Source of the DNA: Blautia sp. SC05B48
GTDB lineage: Bacteria; Bacillota; Clostridia; Lachnospirales; Lachnospiraceae
Reading direction: 5' to 3'
NCBI RefSeq assembly: GCF_005848555.1
Contig: NZ_CP040518.1
Coordinates: 2,805,501 to 2,869,500, forward strand
DNA length: 64,000 nucleotides
Both the position numbers and the translations under genes were made by a program. The notes under the pieces were generated by a model. The model was not told where the DNA came from. It searched no databases and worked only from the letters and a program-made list of their open reading frames with translations. Position 1 is the stretch's first letter; the number at the start of each line of letters is the position of its first letter. Below are positions 7,279-15,299 of the stretch, in pieces.

Positions 7279-7599
7279 ATGGGATTTTTTGATCTCTTTA
7301 AACAGTCGAATATTAATCAAGGCATAGAAGAATATAAAAGGACTGATGATGCAGTTCTGCTGGATGTACGTACACCGCAGGAATATCAGGAAGGACATAT
7401 ACCAGAAAGTAAAAATGTGCCGTTGCAGCAACTTGACAATATTGCTTCTGTAGCGAAGAATAAGGATATCCCACTGTTTGTATACTGTTATTCAGGTTCA
7501 CGAAGCCGCCAGGCAGCTGGGATACTGCAACGAATGGGATATTCTAAAGTAAATAATATCGGTGGCATTGCAGCTTACTCAGGAAAGGTGGAAAAATAA
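7279..7599 (+). CDS. rhodanese-domain protein
   Basis: The ATG at 7279 follows GGGAGG. The 106-residue protein is a single rhodanese domain: DVRTPQEYQEGHIPESKNVPL, then the active-site loop YCYSGSRSR, whose Cys carries the persulfide. Stand-alone rhodaneses move sulfane sulfur between thiols. It is one base from the next gene, whose product ends in a second rhodanese domain, so the operon looks built for polysulfide or persulfide handling. A cytoplasmic location is likely, as there is no signal peptide. Confidence 0.9.
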   Translation: MGFFDLFKQSNINQGIEEYKRTDDAVLLDVRTPQEYQEGHIPESKNVPLQQLDNIASVAKNKDIPLFVYCYSGSRSRQAAGILQRMGYSKVNNIGGIAAYSGKVEK

Positions 7600-7600
7600 G

Positions 7601-9292
7601 ATGAAGGTAATAATTGTAGGAGGTGTAGCCGGAGGAGCTACAGCTGCAGCAAGAATACGCAGACTGAATGAACATGCTGAAATTACTGTGTTTGAAAGAT
7701 CCGGATACATATCCTATGCAAATTGTGGACTTCCATATTATATTGGAGACGTGATCACAGACCCGGAAGAACTTACACTACAGACACCAGAGAGTTTTTT
7801 TAAACGCTTCCGTATTAACATGAAAATTCATCATGAAGTTATCTCCATACATCCGGAACGTAAAACGGTTTCAGTGAAAAATTTAGAGAATGGTGAGATA
7901 TTTGAAGAAAAATATGATAAGCTGATCCTCTCTCCAGGTGCAAAGCCAACACAGCCGAGACTTCCCGGAGTAGGTATTGATAAACTTTTTACACTTCGTA
8001 CTGTAGAAGACACTTTTCGGATAAAGGAATATATAAATAAGAATCATCCAAAATCGGCTGTATTGGCAGGTGGCGGTTTTATTGGTCTGGAACTGGCAGA
8101 AAATTTGAGGGAGCTTGGCATGGATGTTACGATTGTCCAGAGGCCTAAGCAGCTGATGAACCCTTTTGACCCGGATATGGCATCCATGATCCATAATGAA
8201 ATGAGAAAGCATGGGATAAAACTGGTACTGGGCTATACAGTAGAAGGATTTAAAGAAAAAGACAACGGAGTGGAGGTCCTGTTGAAAGATAATCCATCCC
8301 TTCAGGCTGATATGGTAGTTCTGGCAATCGGAGTCACACCAGACACAGTATTAGCAAAAGAAGCCGGTCTGGAACTTGGCATCAAGGAAAGTATTGTAGT
8401 GAATGACAGAATGGAAACCTCTGTACCGGATATTTATGCTGCAGGTGATGCAGTTCAGGTAAAACATTATGTTACGGGTAATGATGCGCTGATTTCTTTG
8501 GCAGGACCAGCCAATAAACAGGGCAGAATCATCGCTGATAATATTTGTGGCGGTGATAGTCGTTACCTGGGCAGTCAGGGAAGCTCCGTTATCAAAGTAT
8601 TTGATATGACAGCAGCTACTACAGGTATCAATGAAACCAATGCCAAAAAGTCAGGATTAGAGGTAGATACAGTAATTCTTTCTCCTATGAGTCATGCCGG
8701 TTACTATCCTGGTGGAAAAGTGATGACCATGAAGGTGGTTTTTGAAAAAGAGACTTATCGTTTGCTTGGTGCTCAGATTATTGGATATGAAGGTGTTGAT
8801 AAACGTATTGATGTGCTGGCAACAGCAATTCATGCAGGACTGAAGGCAACCCAGTTGAAAGATTTGGATCTCGCATATGCACCGCCATATTCCTCTGCAA
8901 AGGATCCTGTAAATATGGCCGGATTCATGATAGACAATATAGCAAAAGGAACCTTAAAACAATGGCATTTGGAAGATATGGATAAGATTTCTAAAGATAA
9001 AAATGCTGTGTTGCTGGATGTGAGAACAGTAGGTGAATTTAGCAGGGGCCATATTAATGGATTTAAAAACATTCCTGTAGATGAACTGAGGGAACGTATC
9101 AATGAAGTTGAGAAGGGAAAGCCTGTTTACCTGATATGCCAGAGTGGGCTGCGAAGTTATATTGCCAGTCGTATTCTGGAAGGAAATGGATATGAAACAT
9201 ACAACTTCTCCGGCGGATTCCGCTTCTATGATGCAGTTGTCAATGACCGTGCGCTGATTGAAAAGGCATATGCATGTGGTATGGATTATTAA
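7601..9292 (+). CDS. FAD-dependent CoA-disulfide/persulfide reductase with C-terminal rhodanese domain
   Basis: The 563-residue protein starts with an FAD-binding VGGVAGGATAAARIRR motif. Its redox-active Cys42 lies in YANCGLPYY, the hallmark of CoA-disulfide reductase/NADH oxidase enzymes. A second GGGFIGLELAE nucleotide fold binds NAD(P)H, near residue 153. Residues about 465-555 form a rhodanese domain with active site ICQSGLRS. This matches the CoADR-rhodanese family, known as NADH-dependent polysulfide or persulfide reductases. The separate rhodanese and thioredoxin upstream fit that role. Substrate choice remains inferred. Confidence 0.92.
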   Translation: MKVIIVGGVAGGATAAARIRRLNEHAEITVFERSGYISYANCGLPYYIGDVITDPEELTLQTPESFFKRFRINMKIHHEVISIHPERKTVSVKNLENGEIFEEKYDKLILSPGAKPTQPRLPGVGIDKLFTLRTVEDTFRIKEYINKNHPKSAVLAGGGFIGLELAENLRELGMDVTIVQRPKQLMNPFDPDMASMIHNEMRKHGIKLVLGYTVEGFKEKDNGVEVLLKDNPSLQADMVVLAIGVTPDTVLAKEAGLELGIKESIVVNDRMETSVPDIYAAGDAVQVKHYVTGNDALISLAGPANKQGRIIADNICGGDSRYLGSQGSSVIKVFDMTAATTGINETNAKKSGLEVDTVILSPMSHAGYYPGGKVMTMKVVFEKETYRLLGAQIIGYEGVDKRIDVLATAIHAGLKATQLKDLDLAYAPPYSSAKDPVNMAGFMIDNIAKGTLKQWHLEDMDKISKDKNAVLLDVRTVGEFSRGHINGFKNIPVDELRERINEVEKGKPVYLICQSGLRSYIASRILEGNGYETYNFSGGFRFYDAVVNDRALIEKAYACGMDY

Positions 9293-9334
9293 AAATAATC
9301 ATAATATTTTTATAATTTTCTCGTAATATAAAAA

Positions 9335-9392
9335 GATCCCCCATTTATTAGAATGACTTTCATAATTCTGATAAATGGAGGATTCTTCTTTA
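9335..9392. terminator. bidirectional terminator
   Basis: ATCC..CCATTTAT..AGAAT pairs with AATTCT.ATAAATGG.GGAT around a short loop, with T-rich tails on both strands. It separates the convergent reductase and Crp/Fnr genes. Confidence 0.7.
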
Positions 9393-9412
9393 TATGTTAC
9401 AGAAAAACAATT

Positions 9413-10072
9413 TTATGACCTTTGGAGTGTTTCCAGTCTTTTTGGATCAAGGATTGTGATTTTGCCACGGGAGAGTTTGACGAGACCCTCGCCTTGAAAG
9501 TATCGAAGCATTCGAGTGATAACCTCCCTGTGGGAACCAAGATGGTTTGCGATAGTTTCGTGAGTGATTTTCAGTTCATTTGTTCCTTCAATGGATGTTT
9601 CTTCTAAAAGAAATGAAGCAACACGCTTATCCAAACTCTTCCACATAATCTGTTCAATCAGCCACATGACATCAGAAAAACGGGTAGCCATTAACTCATT
9701 GGTATAATTTGCGACAGGAGCAGATTCTTTCATGATGCCCTTATAGATTTCAGCAGGGATGATCCAAAGATCCGTATCTTTTTCTGCTTCAATGGTTACT
9801 TCAAATTGAATAGACCGCATGATACATGAGGCGGATAAAAGACACATATCCATATCGAACAGACGGTAAAGTGTAATCTCCCGTCCTTCATCTGAAAGTA
9901 TGTAAGTTCGAAGCTGCCCGGATTTAACCAGTAATAATCCAGTACAATCCAGGTTTCCATTGTGAATGATTGTCCCTTTTTTTACATACTGTGTGATTAA
10001 ATTGTCTGAAATTATTTTTTTCTGTGCTGTATTTAAGTCATTCCATAGTGGAAAACAATTTTCGAAGTTCAT
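9413..10072 (-). CDS. Crp/Fnr-family transcriptional regulator
   Basis: The start is the ATG at 10072, preceded on this strand by AAGGAG; an upstream in-frame ATG lacks a ribosome site. The 219-residue protein has an N-terminal cyclic-nucleotide-binding-like barrel and a C-terminal helix-turn-helix (HETIANHLGSHREVITRML). The recognition helix has RExxxR, the pattern that reads GTGA in Crp. Cys77 and Cys83 (MCLLSASC) could sense redox state; the N-terminal cysteine cluster of Fe-S Fnr is absent. It lies amid three TGTGAT-type operators, which it probably binds as an activator. Confidence 0.92.
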   Translation of the reverse strand: MNFENCFPLWNDLNTAQKKIISDNLITQYVKKGTIIHNGNLDCTGLLLVKSGQLRTYILSDEGREITLYRLFDMDMCLLSASCIMRSIQFEVTIEAEKDTDLWIIPAEIYKGIMKESAPVANYTNELMATRFSDVMWLIEQIMWKSLDKRVASFLLEETSIEGTNELKITHETIANHLGSHREVITRMLRYFQGEGLVKLSRGKITILDPKRLETLQRS

Positions 10073-10190
10073 AACCGTTATCTCCTTTACGAACATAGTA
10101 TACTTGCTTTTTTTAGATGCGTCAATTATATAACTGGCATATGCCATAAATAGAAATAAAAAGAAGTGTAATAAAGTAAATTATCTTTTC

Positions 10191-10232
10191 TGTGATATCA
10201 TCACGGAAGCAAGCACTTATTTGGGGTATATT
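10191..10232 (+). promoter_or_regulatory. Crp/Fnr-type operator and promoter (site 3)
   Basis: TGTGAT-ATC-ATCACG (10191-10205) is centred at 10198. TATATT is at 10227-10232, the same 29-base offset as sites 1 and 2. On the other strand a weaker TACACT lies 28 bases from the centre, toward the regulator gene, so the site might also control that gene. Confidence 0.7.
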
Positions 10233-10262
10233 AAGTTCAAATAGGAGAAGGAGTTGAAAAAT

Positions 10263-10586
10263 ATGACATCTATAAATATAAATAAAGAAAAGTTTGGACA
10301 ATTAATTCATAAGGAAAAACCGGTTTTGGTTGATTTCTGGGCACCTTGGTGTGGTTATTGCCGTAGAATTGGAGCGGCTTATGAAAAAATAAGTGAAGAA
10401 TACAGCGATATTCTTATTGCTGGAAAAGTGAATATTGATGAAGAACCACAGATTGCAGAAGCTGAAAAGATTGAGGTGATTCCTACGCTGGTTTTATATC
10501 GAAATGGAAAGGCAATAGATTCTATTGTTGCACCTGAATCAAAAATAATGATAGAGAATTTTATTAATGAAGCATTGGAAAAATAA
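10263..10586 (+). CDS. thioredoxin-like protein (second copy)
   Basis: ATG 10263 follows GGAGAAGGAG; TTG 10254 is an alternative. The 107-residue protein has active site WCGYC rather than the common WCGPC or the WCAPC of the copy at 6961. The GKVNIDEEP and VIPTLVLYRNG segments are normal. The Tyr in the CxxC motif should change redox potential. It lies 15 bases before trxB and behind a Crp/Fnr-type promoter, so it is probably that reductase's dedicated partner. Confidence 0.93.
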   Translation: MTSININKEKFGQLIHKEKPVLVDFWAPWCGYCRRIGAAYEKISEEYSDILIAGKVNIDEEPQIAEAEKIEVIPTLVLYRNGKAIDSIVAPESKIMIENFINEALEK

Positions 10587-10601
10587 AAGGAGGACTGCTG
10601 T

Positions 10602-11525
10602 ATGAATGAAAATCATGTTTACGATATGATTATCGTGGGGGGAGGACCTGGAGGGTATACTTCAGCATTATACGCAGCCAGAGCAGGATTTGATACCATT
10701 GTTTTAGAAAAATTATCTGCAGGTGGTCAGATGTCATTGACCTGGCAGATTGATAACTATCCTGGTTTTGAAAATGGAATTGACGGATTTTCATTGGCAG
10801 AGAAAATGCAAAAACAGGCGGAAAAATTTGGCGCTAAAAGTGAATATGCTGAAGTTTTTAATATGGATTTAACAGGAAAGCTTAAGAGAGTAGAAACTAG
10901 TTCGGGAATTTATATTGGGAAAACAGTAGTGATTGCTACTGGAGCAAATCCAAGAGAACTTGGTCTCGCTAAAGAAAAAGAATTGATAAGTCATGGGGTT
11001 GCTTATTGTGCCTCTTGTGATGGTATGTTTTATAAAGATAAGATCGTGGTGGTTGTTGGTGGTGGAAATTCTGCTGTATCAGATGCTGCTCTTTTAAGTC
11101 GAATTGCTAAGAAAGTCATCATTGTTCATCGTAGAGATACATTACGTGCAACGAAAATCTACCATGACCAGCTGATGAAAACTGAAAATATAGAGTTTCG
11201 ATGGAATAATACAGTAAATGAACTGATTTATGGAGAACGATTGACTGGTGTGCGGTTGAAAGATACAGTTACAGGAGAAGAAAACATTATAGAATGTGAC
11301 GGCCTGTTTGTGAGTATAGGAAGAAAACCGACAACAGATTTTTTAGATAATCAGATAGAACTGGATAATAAAGGATATATTGTGGCAGGTGAAAACACTG
11401 AAACGAGTATTCCGGGTGTTTATGCTGTAGGAGATGTCAGAACAAAGTTACTTCGTCAGATAGTAACAGCAGTGGCAGATGGTGCTATGGCAGTACATAT
11501 GGCAGAAGAGTATATGGAGAAATAA
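10602..11525 (+). CDS. trxB: thioredoxin reductase
   Basis: This 307-residue flavoprotein has the FAD motif VGGGPGGYTSALYAARAG, the redox pair CASC near residue 136, an NAD(P)H motif VVGGGNSA and the C-terminal VYAVGDVR motif. The length is normal. It passes electrons from NADPH or a related donor to thioredoxin. It forms a two-gene operon with the thioredoxin just upstream. Confidence 0.95.
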   Translation: MNENHVYDMIIVGGGPGGYTSALYAARAGFDTIVLEKLSAGGQMSLTWQIDNYPGFENGIDGFSLAEKMQKQAEKFGAKSEYAEVFNMDLTGKLKRVETSSGIYIGKTVVIATGANPRELGLAKEKELISHGVAYCASCDGMFYKDKIVVVVGGGNSAVSDAALLSRIAKKVIIVHRRDTLRATKIYHDQLMKTENIEFRWNNTVNELIYGERLTGVRLKDTVTGEENIIECDGLFVSIGRKPTTDFLDNQIELDNKGYIVAGENTETSIPGVYAVGDVRTKLLRQIVTAVADGAMAVHMAEEYMEK

Positions 11526-11865
11526 TAATCAGAATTTGAATAGTGAATTTTTTATACTGAAATATGTACGATTTCAATAATGACATGAACTTATGGGAAC
11601 GTATTGCGGATACTTTGTGAACTTTATCCTGATACAATGATTATGCTGATGAAAGAAGGCATAGATAACTGAATACAAGAAAGAGACAAAAGCCTCAGTA
11701 GTTAGGAAAAAAACTACTGGGGCTTTTTTTCGTGCCTGAATTTCTCGGCCAATAACTGCGGGGATGTCCCGGCAGGATAAAGGTGGAGCAGGCATGATCC
11801 TAAACAGAGGTCCGCCTTCTGAATTAGAAACGAGCAACAAGATTTCAAATTCAGGAGGAACGGAT
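11526..11865 (+). other. intergenic region with terminator; end of redox island
   Basis: A strong terminator (AGCCTCAGTAGTT with AACTACTGGGGCT, T run) lies at 11690-11732. Upstream, a frameshifted scrap reads NNDMNLWERIADTL and ELYPDTMIMLMKEG, a possible remnant of a small gene. Nothing else is recognised before the next ribosome site. Confidence 0.6.
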
Positions 11866-12339
11866 ATGTATATTGAACACCCATATTTTTATGAAGGAAA
11901 GTACTACGCAAATATTGATGGAGAAATGATCGAGATTACAAAAGAAGTTGCGTATGCGATGAACAATTTTTACAGAAGCAGCAAGGCAAAAAAAGTTGAG
12001 ATTAAGAATGAACTGGGTGAGGTTGTGGATAAGATGCTGAGAGAAGTACCTTACAGCGGTCAGTCCATTGATGGAGAAGGCTTCATGATTGAGGATTTTC
12101 CAGATCTGAACTGTGATGTGGAGCACTGTGTACTGACAAAAATGGAACAGCAGGATATTCACACAGTGATCAATCAACTGAACTCAGAGGAACGCATGAT
12201 TATTTATGGCATTTTCTTTGAAAACAAGACACAGACACAGATGGCGGAGATTATGGGGATTTCCAGACAGATGCTGTCATACAAGCTGAAATCCACTCTT
12301 AATAAGATGCGTGAAATGTATATGAATAAATTTTTTTAA
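11866..12339 (+). CDS. sigma-70 region-4-like regulator of the integrative element
   Basis: ATG 11866 follows CAGGAGGA. The 157-residue protein has an N-terminal part of unknown fold and a C-terminal helix-turn-helix (about residues 105-150: NSEERMIIYGIFFENKTQTQMAEIMGISRQMLSYKL) like sigma-factor region 4. No region 2 is seen, so it may act as a sigma-like helper rather than a full sigma factor. It precedes a conserved non-coding region and the recombinase genes. Such proteins control excision or transfer genes in clostridial integrative elements; that role is inferred. Confidence 0.65.
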   Translation: MYIEHPYFYEGKYYANIDGEMIEITKEVAYAMNNFYRSSKAKKVEIKNELGEVVDKMLREVPYSGQSIDGEGFMIEDFPDLNCDVEHCVLTKMEQQDIHTVINQLNSEERMIIYGIFFENKTQTQMAEIMGISRQMLSYKLKSTLNKMREMYMNKFF

Positions 12340-12344
12340 AAATT

Positions 12345-12900
12345 TTTCAAAATCTTTTGCATCTGCCAAAGTCATTTGACTTTAGTAATTAGAGGAAGTT
12401 AAAGGACTTCCTAAAATGAACCATGATAACTGAATATTCAATAATAACTGATGTGACATTTCATACAGTGAGCACGAGGAAGATGCCGCTATAGGATTAT
12501 AAGACAAAACAAAGATTTTAGTTCAGTCCGTAATGCTGCGAAAAAGCACTGACCGAAGCCAGCTGGCAGGCTGGTGATGCGATGACATGTATGAGATGCG
12601 ATACACTTGCAGACCCTGAGAAGTCTGTAACTGGTAAACCTATGAACTGCTGGAGCCTGGAAACGAGAGTTTCCGGGTTGTGGTCCGGAGTATGCATCCT
12701 ATGCATCCGGGCAGGTTATTATTCCCTTCCTCATATGCGTGAGTAACGATTCGGGGTATCGAGGATAAATAGAATCGAGCGAGCACTGTTTAATAATCAA
12801 ATTGGCTATAGAGGTTATGCGGCAGAGCTTTCCTTATGGGAAAGAAACTCTGCCGTATTCCTGTGGAGCCAATATAGCGCTATGGATGCTTTACAAATAA
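12345..12900 (+). ncRNA. structured non-coding region with conserved head (copy A)
   Basis: No gene occupies 12340-12925. The first 50 bases (from 12351, AATCTTTTGCATCT then AAGTCATTTGACT and AGAGGA) closely match 47746-47793. Strong local hairpins follow: AGGAAGT with ACTTCCT; GGAAAC with GTTTCC near 12660; and a nested stem where ATTGGCT (12801-12807) pairs with AGCCAAT (12867-12873) enclosing CGGCAGAG with CTCTGCCG. A GCTGACCGAAGCC-like string also recurs in copy B. A regulatory or structural RNA is likely; its class is not recognised. Confidence 0.5.
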
Positions 12901-12925
12901 AAATAATAGATTGGAGAGAGGACAA

Positions 12926-13333
12926 ATGACAATCCGCAGAGGAGATATTTTATGGGCAGATCTCGGTATGTTTCCTACAACATCTGTTCAGGGTGGAGTA
13001 AGACCGGTGATCGTAGTGAGTAATAATAAAGCCAATACATACAGTTCAGTCATAACGGTAGTTCCGCTGACATCAAGAATTTATAAGAAACGGTATTTGC
13101 CAACACATGTATTTATCAGCAAATATGATATGACGGGAATCCGAAAAGGAAGCCTGGCACTGGCTGAACAGGTTATGAGCATTTCTACGAAATGTATTAT
13201 TGAGAAATGCGGAAGAGTGAACAAGTGGAGCCTGGATCGGGTACTGAAAGCAGTACAGATTCAGATGGGAATGGAAGGAGAAGGGCATGACGGCAGAGGA
13301 ATACAGAAACTATCTGGAGTAGGATTTCAGTGA
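12926..13333 (+). CDS. PemK/MazF-family toxin-like endoribonuclease
   Basis: The ATG at 12926 follows GGAGAGAGG. The 135-residue protein has the MazF core: RRGDILWADLG, GVRPVIVVSNNKAN, TVVPLTSRI and a KGSLALAEQVMSI strand. MazF enzymes cut single-stranded mRNA. No antitoxin gene is visible directly upstream, where there is only the non-coding region. In clostridial elements this gene often stands alone before recombinases. It overlaps the start of the next, interrupted gene. Confidence 0.85.
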   Translation: MTIRRGDILWADLGMFPTTSVQGGVRPVIVVSNNKANTYSSVITVVPLTSRIYKKRYLPTHVFISKYDMTGIRKGSLALAEQVMSISTKCIIEKCGRVNKWSLDRVLKAVQIQMGMEGEGHDGRGIQKLSGVGFQ

Positions 13334-13535
13334 TGTAGATATCAATGAAATGACTGATCTACGGATGATAAAAGCAGACAGAAATAAATCGCTTCAGGAA
13401 CGGAGAGATATTTTTCTGAATAAAGTAGGAAATCCATATTTGGTCCGGATCGGCAATATGAAAGTAAAAGTCAGATTTGCCAATAACGGTATATCTATGG
13501 AGCAGGCATTTGAGAATATGCTTCTGAGTGTCTGA
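13287..13535 (+). pseudogene. small conserved element protein with in-frame TAG
   Basis: A frame starting at ATG 13287 behind AAGGAG reads MTAEEYRNYLE, then TAG (13320-13322), then DFSDVDINEMTDLRMIKADRNK... to 13535. The halves join as one protein of about 81 residues of a DUF6870-like type (from memory). It is either a pseudogene, or the part from ATG 13350 (61 residues) is made alone. The first codons overlap the toxin gene in another frame. Confidence 0.6.
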
Positions 13536-13600
13536 AAAAGTACTGGCAAGATTGAGGGGACTGTGTTAGAATGTCGGTAAGGACAAATTATGCAGCCCCC

Positions 13601-13632
13601 TTTTATTACATGGATTTTCTGACGTAATAAAA
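13601..13632 (+). promoter_or_regulatory. hairpin next to recombinase ribosome site
   Basis: TTTTATTAC (13601-13609) and GTAATAAAA (13624-13632) form a perfect 9-bp stem that touches the AGGAGG site of the recombinase at 13644. It could limit translation or end upstream transcripts. Confidence 0.4.
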
Positions 13633-13643
13633 GGAGGTAAGAT

Positions 13644-15299
13644 ATGTATCAGAATATCAATAAAATCTATCATGCCGCCATCTATGTCAGATTATCTAAA
13701 GAAGATGGCGATATTTCCAGTTCAGCAAAACTGGAAAGTAACAGCATTTCTAACCAGAAAGCTTTGATTCTGGATTTCCTGAAAGACAAAAAAGATATAG
13801 AAGTTGTTTCAGTCCGAGTTGATGATGGCTACTCAGGCTCTAATTTTGATCGTCCTGGATTTGTACAGATGATGGAAGATATCAAGCATGGAAAAATCAA
13901 TTGTGTTATTGTAAAAGATTTGTCCAGACTTGGAAGAAATTATGTCGAAACCAGCAATTATATTGAACGAGTATTCCCGTTTTTCCATGTAAGATTCCTG
14001 GCTGTGACAGATGATTTCGATTCCTTCAGAGAGGGTGTGGATCTTACAGTTCCACTGAAGAATATTATCAATGAGTTCTATTCGAAAGACCTTGCCAAGA
14101 AGAGCAGCAGCGCAAAAAAAGCACTTTGGAAAGAGGGGAAATTTACAAGTGCCTGGGAACCGTATGGTTATAGAAAGTCAGAAGAAGACCATCATCAGTT
14201 GATTGTTGATGAAGAAGCTGCAGACCATCTGAAAAGTATATTTTCTATGTATATGAATGGCAGGAACTATAGTGATATTGCAAGACAGCTCAATAAAGAT
14301 GGAGTTTTATCGCCGACTTTACAGAGAAAATTCTATAAAACCGGTGAAAAGCCGCTTCCGGAGTCAAAACCCTGGAACAATTATGAAGTGAAGCGAGTAC
14401 TTCAGGATGTTCATTGCACAGGTGATTCTGTATTTGGAAAATATCAGCAAAGTGTTTTTCAGGGAAATAAACAGAGAAATCGACCAGAGAGTGATTGGGT
14501 GCATGTGGAGAACACGCATGAAGGGATTATAGATAGAGAGTTGTTTCAACAGGTACAATCTAAAATCCAGGAATATACGGAAGCTTATAAGAAGAAACAT
14601 CAGCAGAACAATGGGGCTATTAGAAACCATAATTTCTATACAGGAAAGATATGGTGCGGAGGCTGTGGCAACCGCATGACGTTGTCCAGAGAAAGAAATG
14701 GCACATTCTTTTATATCTGCGGAGCCAATACTAACCATAAATCCGGAGGAAAGCAATGCAAAGGGCACAGAGTCAGAAAAGAATATGTGGATGACGATGT
14801 TCTTCGCCTGATCCAAACGCATATGAAAACCGTATTGGATACAGAAAAAATGATTCAGAAAATGAATGCAGCTTCCAAAAATCAGACACAGTACCTGCTT
14901 TTGGATAAAGAGGTGGGAAAACTTCGACGGGAACTAAGCCGTATCAGTAAGCGTAAATCGGATTTATATGAAGACTATTCCGAACGTTTGATTACAGAAG
15001 AAGAATACATACAGTTTTCTCGGATCTATTCCAATGAAATTGAGAATATCAAGAGCCGTCTGGACACAGTATTGGCGGCACAGGTTCGGTATTCCCAGGA
15101 TTACCACATTGAAGAAGGCTGGGGAAATGTGATACATACTTATATGTCAAAGCGTAAGCTGACAAAAGAAATGGCAGATGCCTTTGTGGATTCAATTATT
15201 ATCCATGGTAAGTATGATTATGAGATCAAGCTGGTATATGACGATCAGTTTGCAGATTTACAGAAACTAAAGAAAGAGAAGGAGGCGCAGTCAAGATGA
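13644..15299 (+). CDS. large serine recombinase 1 of an overlapping pair
   Basis: This 551-residue integrase-type recombinase has the resolvase catalytic domain (residues 10-160: YVRLSKEDGD with nucleophile Ser18, DLSRLGRN), a recombinase domain, a zinc ribbon (CGGCGN ... CGANTNHKSGG ... C) and a C-terminal coiled coil. These enzymes integrate and excise elements at specific att sites. The stop overlaps the start of a second recombinase (ATGA), so the two are made together and may act as a hetero-complex. Confidence 0.93.
   Translation: MYQNINKIYHAAIYVRLSKEDGDISSSAKLESNSISNQKALILDFLKDKKDIEVVSVRVDDGYSGSNFDRPGFVQMMEDIKHGKINCVIVKDLSRLGRNYVETSNYIERVFPFFHVRFLAVTDDFDSFREGVDLTVPLKNIINEFYSKDLAKKSSSAKKALWKEGKFTSAWEPYGYRKSEEDHHQLIVDEEAADHLKSIFSMYMNGRNYSDIARQLNKDGVLSPTLQRKFYKTGEKPLPESKPWNNYEVKRVLQDVHCTGDSVFGKYQQSVFQGNKQRNRPESDWVHVENTHEGIIDRELFQQVQSKIQEYTEAYKKKHQQNNGAIRNHNFYTGKIWCGGCGNRMTLSRERNGTFFYICGANTNHKSGGKQCKGHRVRKEYVDDDVLRLIQTHMKTVLDTEKMIQKMNAASKNQTQYLLLDKEVGKLRRELSRISKRKSDLYEDYSERLITEEEYIQFSRIYSNEIENIKSRLDTVLAAQVRYSQDYHIEEGWGNVIHTYMSKRKLTKEMADAFVDSIIIHGKYDYEIKLVYDDQFADLQKLKKEKEAQSR

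Noticed and set aside
7745..7760. GTGATCACAG as a further Crp/Fnr site
   Set aside because: It is inside the reductase coding region, lacks the three-base centre and has no promoter after it.
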